Below are positions 10,381 to 18,394 of a DNA stretch of 64,000 bases, piece after piece; the stretch's first letter is position 1; every line of letters starts with the position of its first letter. The translations under genes and the position numbers were made by a program. The notes under the pieces are model-generated. The model searched no databases. It was not told where the DNA came from and saw nothing but the letters and a program-made list of their open reading frames with translations. The DNA comes from Polaribacter sp. Z022 (GTDB lineage: Bacteria > Bacteroidota > Bacteroidia > Flavobacteriales > Flavobacteriaceae). The stretch lies in assembly GCF_023555495.1 (NCBI RefSeq), contig NZ_JALCZO010000001.1, positions 682,001 through 746,000 on the forward strand. Direction: 5' to 3'.

Positions 10381-11505
10381 ATGAAAAAAATATTTTATTC
10401 TTTCGCAATTCTTTCGTTGTTGTTTACAGCATGTAACCCAATGGAAGATATTTATGAAGAAATTGACGCTATAGAAACAGTAATTTCTGGTGAAGCAAAA
10501 ATAACGCTTTCAGAAACTGACTATACAGATGATGTAGAAGATGGTGGTTTAGGATTAAGCTTTCCTAACTTTAGTAGTTTAGATGATGCAAAATCTATGT
10601 TACCAGCATTTTTAAAAGCTAAATATCCAGCTTGGGGTAAAGAATCTTTAGCAGAAGTAACTTTTCAGTTATACAACAAAAAAAATGACGAAAAAAGTTT
10701 AGCTATTTATGAAGTAACTGATGCAGATTATACAGATAATGGTCATACATATGGAAACTTTGATAGCTTTTCTGATATTTCAGACTTTTTAAATGTAAAA
10801 TATCCTACTGCAGAACCAAGATTATTAGTTTCTTTAACTTACAAATATTATTCAGGAGGTACTACTTATACTCTTAATAATGGTTTTATAAACAATTATG
10901 GAACTTGGGAAATGTCTACAGGAATTTCTGATGACGAATATGCTGCAATGGGTGAAGGTAGAGCTCAGTTTTCTTACGAAGATGAAGCTTATGAAAAAAT
11001 ACCAACTTTCTTATTAGATAAATTTAAGTATGATGGTAAAGAAGCTGGAGATATTGAAGGTGTAATGTATAAATTATATGTTACAGATACTCAAGATATT
11101 GATGGAGATGGTAGAACAGATGATAGTGCTGTTTATAGTTTTGTAGCTTTCTTTATTTATGATGGTGCTACTTGGACTAAGTATAACAACGTAATAGATG
11201 AAACTATTAAATTTGGTCATGATGGTGCAAACTGGGTTCCAGATAATACTATTAAATATACTTTAACTGCAGCAGATTATGCTTTAGTTGGTAATGATAG
11301 ATATGGAAACTTTGATGTAAGATCTGGTAAAGATGAAGAGTTAGAGTCTGTTCGTGTAGAAAAAATTAGTACAATTTTATTAAACAACTTCCCTTCTGAT
11401 GCAGAAGGACAAAAATACATTGTTTCTTATAATATTTATAATGGAGCAAATGGAGTTTGGAGTTTAGCTGTAATCAAAGAAGGATCAGCTTACGTTAAGC
11501 AATAA
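10381..11505 (+). CDS. Lipoprotein with four internal repeats, partner of the upstream TonB receptor
   Basis: I do not recognise this family by name. The 374-residue product starts with a lipoprotein signal (SLLFTAC, Cys18). The mature part shows four imperfect repeats of about 65-105 residues starting near residues 38, 105, 181 and 288. Each opens with a (S/T)xxDYxxxG-like segment (SETDYTDD, VTDADYTDNG, SDDEYAAMGEG, TAADYALVG). In repeats 2 and 4 this leads into YGNFD, and all end in a V/M-x-Y/F-x-L/Y-Y-type strand. A Ca-loop-like stretch DIDGDGRTDD lies near residue 240. It is 12 bp after the receptor gene and before a terminator, so the two form an operon. A surface ligand-capture role is inference. 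Confidence 0.75.
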   Translation: MKKIFYSFAILSLLFTACNPMEDIYEEIDAIETVISGEAKITLSETDYTDDVEDGGLGLSFPNFSSLDDAKSMLPAFLKAKYPAWGKESLAEVTFQLYNKKNDEKSLAIYEVTDADYTDNGHTYGNFDSFSDISDFLNVKYPTAEPRLLVSLTYKYYSGGTTYTLNNGFINNYGTWEMSTGISDDEYAAMGEGRAQFSYEDEAYEKIPTFLLDKFKYDGKEAGDIEGVMYKLYVTDTQDIDGDGRTDDSAVYSFVAFFIYDGATWTKYNNVIDETIKFGHDGANWVPDNTIKYTLTAADYALVGNDRYGNFDVRSGKDEELESVRVEKISTILLNNFPSDAEGQKYIVSYNIYNGANGVWSLAVIKEGSAYVKQ

Positions 11506-11528
11506 TTTCTTTTTAATAGAAAATTTTA

Positions 11529-11557
11529 AAAACCACCTCATTTGAGGTGGTTTTTTT
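11529..11557 (+). terminator. Rho-independent terminator after the receptor-lipoprotein operon
   Basis: Twelve-pair stem AAAACCACCTCA / TGAGGTGGTTTT with a very short loop, followed by a T-run. Confidence 0.85.
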
Positions 11558-11604
11558 GTTTTTAAAATTAGTAACTTTACAGCCTAACTAAACTAACTAA
11601 AAGC

Positions 11605-12027
11605 ATGAAAGATATACACTCATATTGGGCATACATTGTTTTAGCAATTTTAATTTTTACAGTTATTAATGCAATTATTGGTCTAAGTCAAAAAAAGAAA
11701 TTTACAGACAAAGATTTAAGACTAGGGTTATTTACACTTATAGTATCTCATATACAGTTGTTAATAGGCTTGGGTTGGTATTTTATGTCTCCTTGGTATA
11801 AAGCACTTAAAGATAGTGGTGCAGAAGTTATGGCAGATAAAGGAGCTAGATTATTAGCTGTAGAACACCCACTTATGATGATTATTGCTATTGTTTTAAT
11901 TACAATGGGATGGTCAAAACACAAAAAAAAGACAGAAGATACTGCAAAATTTAAAACTTTTGCTATTTTCTATGGTCTAGCATTATTGTTAATTCTTTCA
12001 AGAATCCCTTGGACTAACTGGTTTTAA
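11605..12027 (+). CDS. Small four-helix membrane protein (cytochrome b-like)
   Basis: A 140-residue inner-membrane protein with four predicted transmembrane helices (residues about 7-27, 42-63, 88-104 and 118-134). Histidines sit near helix ends (DIHSYWAY, VSHIQLLIG, VEHPLMMI), a spacing that recalls b-haem-binding four-helix proteins, so cytochrome-like function is possible but not proven. It ends 3 bp before the PlsC gene, and the two with the desaturase form a tight run, suggesting a link to membrane lipid or redox chemistry. No closer function can be assigned. Confidence 0.7.
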   Translation: MKDIHSYWAYIVLAILIFTVINAIIGLSQKKKFTDKDLRLGLFTLIVSHIQLLIGLGWYFMSPWYKALKDSGAEVMADKGARLLAVEHPLMMIIAIVLITMGWSKHKKKTEDTAKFKTFAIFYGLALLLILSRIPWTNWF

Positions 12028-12030
12028 TAA

Positions 12031-12759
12031 ATGAAAATTTTAAGCTATATATTATCACCAATCTTTGTAGTGGTGTATTTTTTATTTTTGATTATTTTTC
12101 ACCCATTACAATGGTTAGCTTTAAATATTTTTAATCAAAAAACTCAAGGAAAAGTAGTTGATGTATTAAATTTCTTCTTGGTAAAAGCCATGTTAATACT
12201 AGGAATTTCTGTTCGTTTAAAAAATGAACATAAAATACCAGAAAATACATCAATAGTTTTTGTTTCAAATCATCAATCTACATTTGATGTTGCTCCCTTA
12301 GGATGGTTTTTTAGAAAACATTACCCTAAATTTGTAGCAAAAAAAGAATTAGGAAAAGGATTGCCAAGTGTTTCATTTAATTTAAAACATGGAGGAGCAG
12401 CCTTAATAGATAGAAAAGATCCTAAACAAGCAATAGGAGCTTTAATAGAATATTCTAAAAGAATTAAAGCAAATAAATGGGCTGCAGTAATTTTTCCAGA
12501 AGGAACTAGAAGTAGAAATGGAAAACCTAAAAGGTTTGCTACAAACGGTTTAAAAGTAATTTCAAAATTTAATAAAGAAGGGTATGTAGTACCTGTAACT
12601 ATAAATAATTCTTGGAAAGTTTTTAAATACGGAAAATTTCCTCTAGGTTTAGGTAGTCCAATTACAATTGAAGCTCATAAACCAATTAAAATAAATTCAT
12701 TACCTTTTGATGAATTGATGGAACAGACAGAATCTGTTATAAAAGAACACATAAAATAA
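12031..12759 (+). CDS. plsC: 1-acyl-sn-glycerol-3-phosphate acyltransferase (PlsC family)
   Basis: Transfers an acyl chain to lysophosphatidate or a related lysolipid at the inner membrane. The 242-residue product has N-terminal hydrophobic helices. The catalytic HX4D motif is NHQSTFD (His81, Asp86), and the substrate-binding block FPEGTRSR lies near residue 155. Length is normal for the family. It starts 3 bp after the small membrane protein gene and ends 4 bp before the acyl-ACP desaturase gene. This supports joint control of acyl chain insertion and desaturation. It could be a lysolipid acyltransferase with another acceptor. Confidence 0.92.
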   Translation: MKILSYILSPIFVVVYFLFLIIFHPLQWLALNIFNQKTQGKVVDVLNFFLVKAMLILGISVRLKNEHKIPENTSIVFVSNHQSTFDVAPLGWFFRKHYPKFVAKKELGKGLPSVSFNLKHGGAALIDRKDPKQAIGALIEYSKRIKANKWAAVIFPEGTRSRNGKPKRFATNGLKVISKFNKEGYVVPVTINNSWKVFKYGKFPLGLGSPITIEAHKPIKINSLPFDELMEQTESVIKEHIK

Positions 12760-12763
12760 TACT

Positions 12764-13744
12764 ATGTCTATATACAATGTTAGAAAAGAAGTAATGCTAA
12801 CTTTAGAAAAAAGCATGCAAACCTTTGTGGACAAATTTTTAATTCCTGCAGAAAAAATTTGGCAACCTACAGATTTCTTACCAAATTCTCAAAAAGATTC
12901 TTTTATTACTGAAGTAGAAGAAATTAGAGAGTTATCTAAAGAATTACACGATGATTTTTGGGTAGTTTTAGTAGGAGATACAATTACTGAAGAAGCATTA
13001 CCAACATACGAATCTTGGTTATTAGATTTAGATGGAGTTTCTCAAGACCCAGATAATAGTTGGGCAAAATGGGTAAGAACTTGGACAGCCGAAGAAAACA
13101 GACATGGAGATGTGTTAAACAAATATTTATATTTATCAGGTCGTGTTAACATGCGTGAAGTAGAAATTACAACACAACATTTAATTACAGATGGTTTTGA
13201 TATAGGAACATCTACAGATCCGTATAAAAACTTTGTTTATACAAGTTTTCAAGAATTAGCAACCTATATTTCTCATAATAATGTGGCTAAAATTGCACGT
13301 AAAAAAGGGCACAAAGCGTTAGCAAAAATGTCTAAAATTATTGCAGGAGATGAAATGCGTCATCACCAAGCATATGCACATTTTGTTAAAGAAATTTTTA
13401 AAATAGACCCTAGTGAAATGATGTTGGCTTTTCAACATATGATGAAACATAAAATTGTAATGCCTGCAATGCATTTAAGAGAGTCTTATGGAGAAAAAGG
13501 AAGTTTATTCGATGATTTTTCTACAGTAGCTCAAAGAGTAGGAGTATACACAGGTTTTGATTATGTAGATATAATTAAGAAATTAAATACAATGTGGGAA
13601 ATAGATAAGATTACAAATCTTACTCCAGAAGCAGAAAAAGCTAGAGATTATCTTATGAAGTTACCAGACAGAATGTACAGAATTACAGAAAGAATTGTGG
13701 TTCCAGACACAAAGTTTAACTTTAAATGGATGTTACCAGCATAA
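12764..13744 (+). CDS. Acyl-ACP desaturase (soluble di-iron, FA_desaturase_2)
   Basis: Predicted soluble di-iron enzyme that puts a cis double bond into acyl-ACP. The 326-residue product has the two ferritin-like di-iron motifs EENRHGD and DEMRHHQAY, plus further helices with acidic ligands. Size fits plant and bacterial stearoyl-ACP desaturases. It lies directly behind plsC, so desaturated chains could be passed to phospholipid synthesis, which would suit a cold-adapted organism (inference). An efficient terminator follows. Confidence 0.93.
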   Translation: MSIYNVRKEVMLTLEKSMQTFVDKFLIPAEKIWQPTDFLPNSQKDSFITEVEEIRELSKELHDDFWVVLVGDTITEEALPTYESWLLDLDGVSQDPDNSWAKWVRTWTAEENRHGDVLNKYLYLSGRVNMREVEITTQHLITDGFDIGTSTDPYKNFVYTSFQELATYISHNNVAKIARKKGHKALAKMSKIIAGDEMRHHQAYAHFVKEIFKIDPSEMMLAFQHMMKHKIVMPAMHLRESYGEKGSLFDDFSTVAQRVGVYTGFDYVDIIKKLNTMWEIDKITNLTPEAEKARDYLMKLPDRMYRITERIVVPDTKFNFKWMLPA

Positions 13745-13751
13745 ACAAATT

Positions 13752-13786
13752 AAAAACCCTTCAAATTTAAATTTTGAAGGGTTTTT
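13752..13786. terminator. Bidirectional terminator between convergent genes
   Basis: AAAAACCCTTCAAA pairs with TTTGAAGGGTTTTT, with T-runs on both strands. It serves the desaturase gene on the plus strand and the omega-amidase gene on the minus strand. Confidence 0.85.
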
Positions 13787-13835
13787 ATTTAAAATTAATG
13801 TTTAAGTATTCTGTTTTAAGATGTAATAAAAGTCT

Positions 13836-14618
13836 TTATAAATCAATTTTAAAAGAATCTCTATCATTTAAAAAGCCTAATTTTTTACGAATTAAATCTT
13901 GTGCTGTTTTATTTAAAGTAGCACTTAAAATATTTGTTTCATTTTTTTCTAAACTAGATATCTCTTCACCCAAACAATCAATTATTAAAGAGTTTCCAGA
14001 ATATTCATAATTATTAGCATCTTTTCCTGTTCTATTTACACCAATAACATAACTTATATTTTCTATTGCTCGTGCTTTTAAAAGAGTGTCCCAAGCTTTA
14101 ATTCTTGTAACAGGCCAATTAGCCATAAAAATTAAAAGGTCGTAATTATCTGTATTTCTTGTCCAAACAGGAAAACGTAAATCATAACAAATTAAGGGTT
14201 TAATTTTCCATCCTTTAAAATTGACAATTACTTGTTTTTTGCCAGAAGTATACACTTTATCTTCTCCAGCCAATGTAAAAGAATGTCTTTTATTATAAGT
14301 TTCAATTTTACCAGAAGGATGCACAAAAACTAAACGATTACAATATGTATTATTCTCTTTAATAACCAAACTACCAACAAGCGCAATTTTATTAATGGTT
14401 GCCATTTTTTGCATCCATAAAACTGAGTTTCCATTCATTTGTTCAGCAATATTTTCAGGATTCATGGTAAAACCTGTTGTAAACATTTCTGGAAGTACAA
14501 CTAAATCTGTATTTTTAGGTAAAGAACCAATTTGTTCTTCAAAATAAGCAAGATTTTTTTCTGGGTTTTCCCAAACTAAATCTGCCTGAATACCCACAAC
14601 ATTTAATTCATTTTGCAT
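13836..14618 (-). CDS. Nitrilase-family omega-amidase (YafV-like)
   Basis: Carbon-nitrogen hydrolase of 260 residues. The catalytic triad is visible: Glu44 in VLPEMF, Lys110 in YNKRHSF and Cys144 in ICYDLRFP. CYDLRFPVW and the YNKRHSFTLAGE block match the YafV/Nit2 group. That group hydrolyses alpha-ketoglutaramate and alpha-ketosuccinamate, which repairs side products of glutamine transaminases. The start is the ATG at 14618, and the intergenic space to the divergent nuclease gene is only 70 bp, so both promoters lie there. Exact substrate is by family only. Confidence 0.92.
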   Translation of the reverse strand: MQNELNVVGIQADLVWENPEKNLAYFEEQIGSLPKNTDLVVLPEMFTTGFTMNPENIAEQMNGNSVLWMQKMATINKIALVGSLVIKENNTYCNRLVFVHPSGKIETYNKRHSFTLAGEDKVYTSGKKQVIVNFKGWKIKPLICYDLRFPVWTRNTDNYDLLIFMANWPVTRIKAWDTLLKARAIENISYVIGVNRTGKDANNYEYSGNSLIIDCLGEEISSLEKNETNILSATLNKTAQDLIRKKLGFLNDRDSFKIDL

Positions 14619-14688
14619 TAAAAAATAATTTAATGATTAAAGATGTATAAATGTAAGTTTTTGTAATTTAGAAAACCAAAAAAAAGCT

Positions 14689-17427
14689 ATGCAATCTTTT
14701 ATTTCTAATACTTTAGATGATATTTTAAAAACTACTAAATCTTTTCAAGATGTTGTTTTTGTATTGCCATCTCAAAGGTCAAAAGTATTTGTAAAACAAA
14801 CCTTTAAAGATAAAATTGCAGTTGGGTTTTTACCAGAAATTATAAATGTTGAGCAATTTATAAATGAAGTTTCTGGTATAGAAAAAGCAGATGGAGTACA
14901 ATTACTTTTTCATTTTTATACAATTTATAAAGGTTTAGAAAAAGCACCTGTAACCTTTGATGTCTTTTCTTCTTGGGCATTTACCGTAATTCAAGATTTT
15001 AATGAAATAGACCAACATTTAATAGATACAAAACAAATATTTGTTTATTTAAGAGACATTCAACGTTTAAAAAAATGGTCTGTTAAAGGAGAGTTTAAAG
15101 AAACCGAATTAATGAAAGATCATTATTCGTTTTTAGAAAAATTAAACGTTTACTATGATGCGTTTTATCAATTTTTATTAGAAAATAATATTGGTTATCA
15201 AGGGTTGATTTATAGAGAATCTTGCAAAAAAATAGATCCTTATTTAGAGAAGAATTCTAATAAAAAATTCTTTTTTATAGGTTTTAATGCCCTAAATACT
15301 GCAGAAGAGTTTCTGTTTCAAAAAGTTTTAGAAAATAAGAAATCAGAAATATATTGGGATTTAGACGAAGCTTTTTTTAAAGGAAACCATCAAGCAGGTA
15401 GGTTTATTAGAAGGTATAAGAAAGAATGGAAATATTATGAGAAAAACGAAATAAAGACTTTAAGTAATAGTTTTTCTGAACTTAAAAATATTGAAGTTAT
15501 AGGGGCTTCTAAAAACACAACTCAAATAAAATATGCTGGAGAAATTTTAGAAAATATTACCGATTTTAAAAATACAGCTTTAGTTTTAGCAGATGAAACT
15601 TTGTTACCAATAACATTAAATTCACTGCCTAAAAACATAAATGCAATTAATATAACAATGGGATATCCCTTAAAAGATGTTCCTACAACTAGTTTGTTGT
15701 TTTCAATATTTCAGTTATTTATTTCTCAAGAAAAATTACAAAAAGCAGCAGAAAATGAATTTTATTATAAAGATGTAATTCGCTTTTTAAAACATCAATC
15801 TGTATATAAATTAATTCCAGAAATAGATGTCTTTTCAAATGATGTTGCTAAGCATAATCAAACATTTATTAATATAAAACATATAGATAAATTATTAGAA
15901 AACAGTAATTTAAAATTAAAAAAAATTTTTGTAGCAATCTTTAATTCGTTTGCTTCAATAGAAGAATTTATAGATAGAATTTTAAATTTAATTGATTACT
16001 TAAAAGAAGATGTAACAGAATTAGAAAAAGAATACCTATTCAGATTTTATACAACCTTTAACCAATTAAAAACATTACAAAACGAGTTTAAATATTTTCC
16101 AGATTTAAAAACATTAGCATTATTTTTTAGACAATTAATAGCTTCAGAAAGTTTATCTTTTCAAGGAGAACCTTTAAGAGGTTTACAGTTAATGGGAATG
16201 TTAGAAACACGTGTTTTAGATTTTGAAAATATAATTTTAGTATCTACAAACGAAGGTGTTTTACCAGCAAGTAGCCAGCAAAATTCTTTTATTCCTTTCG
16301 ATGTAAAAGTAGATTTTAAATTGCCTACTTACAGAGAAAAAGATGCTATTTTTTCATATCACTTTTTTAGATTAATGCAAAGAGCAAAGAATGTTTTTAT
16401 AATTTATAACACAGAACACGATGTTTTTGGTAGTGGAGAAAAAAGCAGATTTGTTACGCAGTTAGAAATGATGAGAACAGATGTAATTCAAAAAACGGTT
16501 GCTCCAAAAGTAATAACTCAAAAAATTGAATTAAAAGAAATTAAAAAAGACGAATCTGTATTAAATAAATTAAAAGAATTGGCTCAAAAAGGAATATCTC
16601 CTTCTGCTTTAACCAATTATTTGTACAATCCAATATCGTTTTATAAACAGAAAATTCTAAAACTAAAAGAATTTGAAGATGTAGAAGAAACAGTAGCTTA
16701 CAATACTTTAGGTACTGTTGTGCATGAAACTTTAGACGAATTATATACACCTTTTGTAGGTAAGTTTTTGCAAGTAGAAAATATAGATTCTATGAAAACA
16801 GAATCTAAGAAACTTGTTAATAAACATTTTAAAAAAGAGTTTAAAAACGGAGATCTTTCTACAGGTAGAAATCGATTAATTTTTGAAGTTGCAAATCGTT
16901 TTGTTCTTAATTTTTTAGACCAAGAAAAAGAATTATTAAAAGACAAAAACAATCAATTAAAAATTTTAGCAACAGAAGAAAATTTAGCTACTCAAATAGA
17001 AATAGAAGGAGTTGACTTTCCAATAAAAATTCATGGACAAGTAGATAGAGTAGATGTATTAAATGGTGTTTTAAGAATTATAGATTACAAAACAGGCATG
17101 GTAAGTAGTGCTAACTTAAAAGTGCTAGATTTTGAAAAGTTAAGAGAAAAAGAACAATACAAAGCAATTCAGGTATTGTTATATGCTTATTTGTATACAA
17201 AAAGTAAAAAATACGATTTTAAGAAACCTTTAGAAGCAGGAATTTACTCGTTTAAAAACCTAAATAGTGGCTTTTTGTCTGTCAATTTTTCATCAAATTA
17301 CAGAAAACCAGATTTAGAAATTACAGAAGAAAGATTAGAAGAATTTATACAGACAATTAAAACCTACATCAAAGAAATTTATACACTTGATGTAGATTTT
17401 ATTGAACCCGCAGATTTAAAATATTAA
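14689..17427 (+). CDS. PD-(D/E)XK nuclease family protein, AddB/RexB-like
   Basis: Large protein (912 residues) that resembles the AddB subunit of AddAB-type double-strand-break resection nucleases. A degenerate helicase-like body precedes a C-terminal RecB-family nuclease domain. The nuclease motifs are VDRVDV followed by IIDYKTG, with Asp799 and Lys801 as metal and catalytic residues. The N-terminal part lacks a clear Walker A motif but carries VLPSQRSKVF and ALVLADETLLP, consistent with a structural helicase relic. The expected partner AddA is not in this window. The gene ends 1 bp before the end of the convergent universal stress gene. Confidence 0.85.
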   Translation: MQSFISNTLDDILKTTKSFQDVVFVLPSQRSKVFVKQTFKDKIAVGFLPEIINVEQFINEVSGIEKADGVQLLFHFYTIYKGLEKAPVTFDVFSSWAFTVIQDFNEIDQHLIDTKQIFVYLRDIQRLKKWSVKGEFKETELMKDHYSFLEKLNVYYDAFYQFLLENNIGYQGLIYRESCKKIDPYLEKNSNKKFFFIGFNALNTAEEFLFQKVLENKKSEIYWDLDEAFFKGNHQAGRFIRRYKKEWKYYEKNEIKTLSNSFSELKNIEVIGASKNTTQIKYAGEILENITDFKNTALVLADETLLPITLNSLPKNINAINITMGYPLKDVPTTSLLFSIFQLFISQEKLQKAAENEFYYKDVIRFLKHQSVYKLIPEIDVFSNDVAKHNQTFINIKHIDKLLENSNLKLKKIFVAIFNSFASIEEFIDRILNLIDYLKEDVTELEKEYLFRFYTTFNQLKTLQNEFKYFPDLKTLALFFRQLIASESLSFQGEPLRGLQLMGMLETRVLDFENIILVSTNEGVLPASSQQNSFIPFDVKVDFKLPTYREKDAIFSYHFFRLMQRAKNVFIIYNTEHDVFGSGEKSRFVTQLEMMRTDVIQKTVAPKVITQKIELKEIKKDESVLNKLKELAQKGISPSALTNYLYNPISFYKQKILKLKEFEDVEETVAYNTLGTVVHETLDELYTPFVGKFLQVENIDSMKTESKKLVNKHFKKEFKNGDLSTGRNRLIFEVANRFVLNFLDQEKELLKDKNNQLKILATEENLATQIEIEGVDFPIKIHGQVDRVDVLNGVLRIIDYKTGMVSSANLKVLDFEKLREKEQYKAIQVLLYAYLYTKSKKYDFKKPLEAGIYSFKNLNSGFLSVNFSSNYRKPDLEITEERLEEFIQTIKTYIKEIYTLDVDFIEPADLKY

Positions 17428-17428
17428 T

Positions 17429-18220
17429 CTATTCTCCCTTTAATATCAATAAAGGAATAGGAGCATGAAATTCTTTTTTAAGAATAATATTCTTTTCCCA
17501 TAATTTTTTAAAGAAACCTCTTTTTCTTTTAAATACACATAACATATTAGGGTTGTGAGTTTTAAAATGTTCTAAAACTCCCTGAAAAGTAGTAGCATTT
17601 TCTGTAGTTAAAAAAGAAGTTTGTAAAGCAGTCAAACCTTCATTTATTTCACCATCTTTTTCAGAAAAATCAGGAGTTTTAACCAACAGAGAATTTACTT
17701 CTGGTTTAAATTTTTCAACAATAAGTTTTAAAGGATTTAAAGCTGTGTTTCTATTAATAATTCCAGATTTAAAAGCCATTAAAACACTTTTAATTGGTGT
17801 ATAAACATAATTTTCTGGTACAGCTAATACAGCTATATCAGTTAATTTTACTAAACCACCAGCAGTACTTCCTAAAAACGTACTTTCTTTAAAAGAGTTA
17901 CTTTTAGCACCAACAATTATTAAATCTATTCCTATTTCTTTATCAATAGCTTCAACGCTTTCAATAACATTTCCTTTAGATGAAATTAATTTTACATCCA
18001 CATTTTTTCTATCAACGCTATTCACCATTGTACGTAAGTATAAATTTGTTTCACGCTCAATAATTGCATTCATATTAACCATACTTCCTGCTTTAGATTT
18101 TGCTTTATAAGCTCTAAAAACAGATACATCAGCATTTATTTCTGATGCAAAATCTATTGCATATTGTAAGGTAGTATGTGCTGTTTCTGTAGATCCAATT
18201 GGTACTAAAATATGTTTCAT
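17429..18220 (-). CDS. Universal stress protein, two UspA-like halves
   Basis: Cytosolic protein of 263 residues. The first half is a clear UspA domain (MKHILVPIGSTETAHTTLQY to VLAVPENY). The second half is a divergent copy ending FHAPIPLLILKG, which mirrors the usual C-terminal strand. The ATP-binding signature Gx2Gx9GxS is altered: VGAKSNSF lacks the second Gly although FLGSTAGG is kept, so nucleotide binding is uncertain. Such tandem proteins are common in Flavobacteriia and act in stress responses, with no defined reaction. It is divergent from the MATE gene, with a repeat element between them. Confidence 0.88.
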   Translation of the reverse strand: MKHILVPIGSTETAHTTLQYAIDFASEINADVSVFRAYKAKSKAGSMVNMNAIIERETNLYLRTMVNSVDRKNVDVKLISSKGNVIESVEAIDKEIGIDLIIVGAKSNSFKESTFLGSTAGGLVKLTDIAVLAVPENYVYTPIKSVLMAFKSGIINRNTALNPLKLIVEKFKPEVNSLLVKTPDFSEKDGEINEGLTALQTSFLTTENATTFQGVLEHFKTHNPNMLCVFKRKRGFFKKLWEKNIILKKEFHAPIPLLILKGE

Positions 18221-18254
18221 AACTATGTTTTTAAGATTACAAAGTTACATATTT

Positions 18255-18362
18255 TTTTTGGGCGTTACCACAAAGGGCAGGTTTTACGTTGTAAGTCTTC
18301 GTTCATTCTTCACTGTGGGCTTATAATTTATCTTGAGCGTAATCTAAAGGCTACAAACCTTA
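18255..18362 (+). repeat. Fragment of a flavobacterial intergenic repeat (GGGCGTTAC type)
   Basis: The stretch GGGCGTTACCACAAAGGGC...GTAAGTCTTCGTTCATTC...CACTGTGGGC resembles one end of the GGGCGTT...AACGC intergenic repeats I recall from Flavobacteriaceae genomes. It lies between divergent genes and is clearly richer in G and C than the DNA around it. No open frame. The match is from memory and needs a database comparison. Confidence 0.4.
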
Positions 18363-18374
18363 ATCAAATCTAGT

Positions 18375-18382
18375 TATCTTTG
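18375..18382 (+). promoter_or_regulatory. -7 promoter element TATCTTTG upstream of the MATE gene
   Basis: TATCTTTG followed by C is an exact TAnnTTTG match. It overlaps a possible TTG start at 18380, which argues that translation begins at the ATG at 18395 instead. I find no -33 TTG at standard spacing. Confidence 0.45.
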
Positions 18383-18394
18383 CAAAATTTAGAA

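Noticed and set aside
13774-14010. Plus-strand frame of 78 codons
   Set aside because: It is antisense to the conserved omega-amidase gene and lies over a terminator.
14689-17427. Calling this gene a phage or defence nuclease
   Set aside because: The motifs fit the housekeeping AddB-like repair protein of Bacteroidota, and no defence gene lies nearby.
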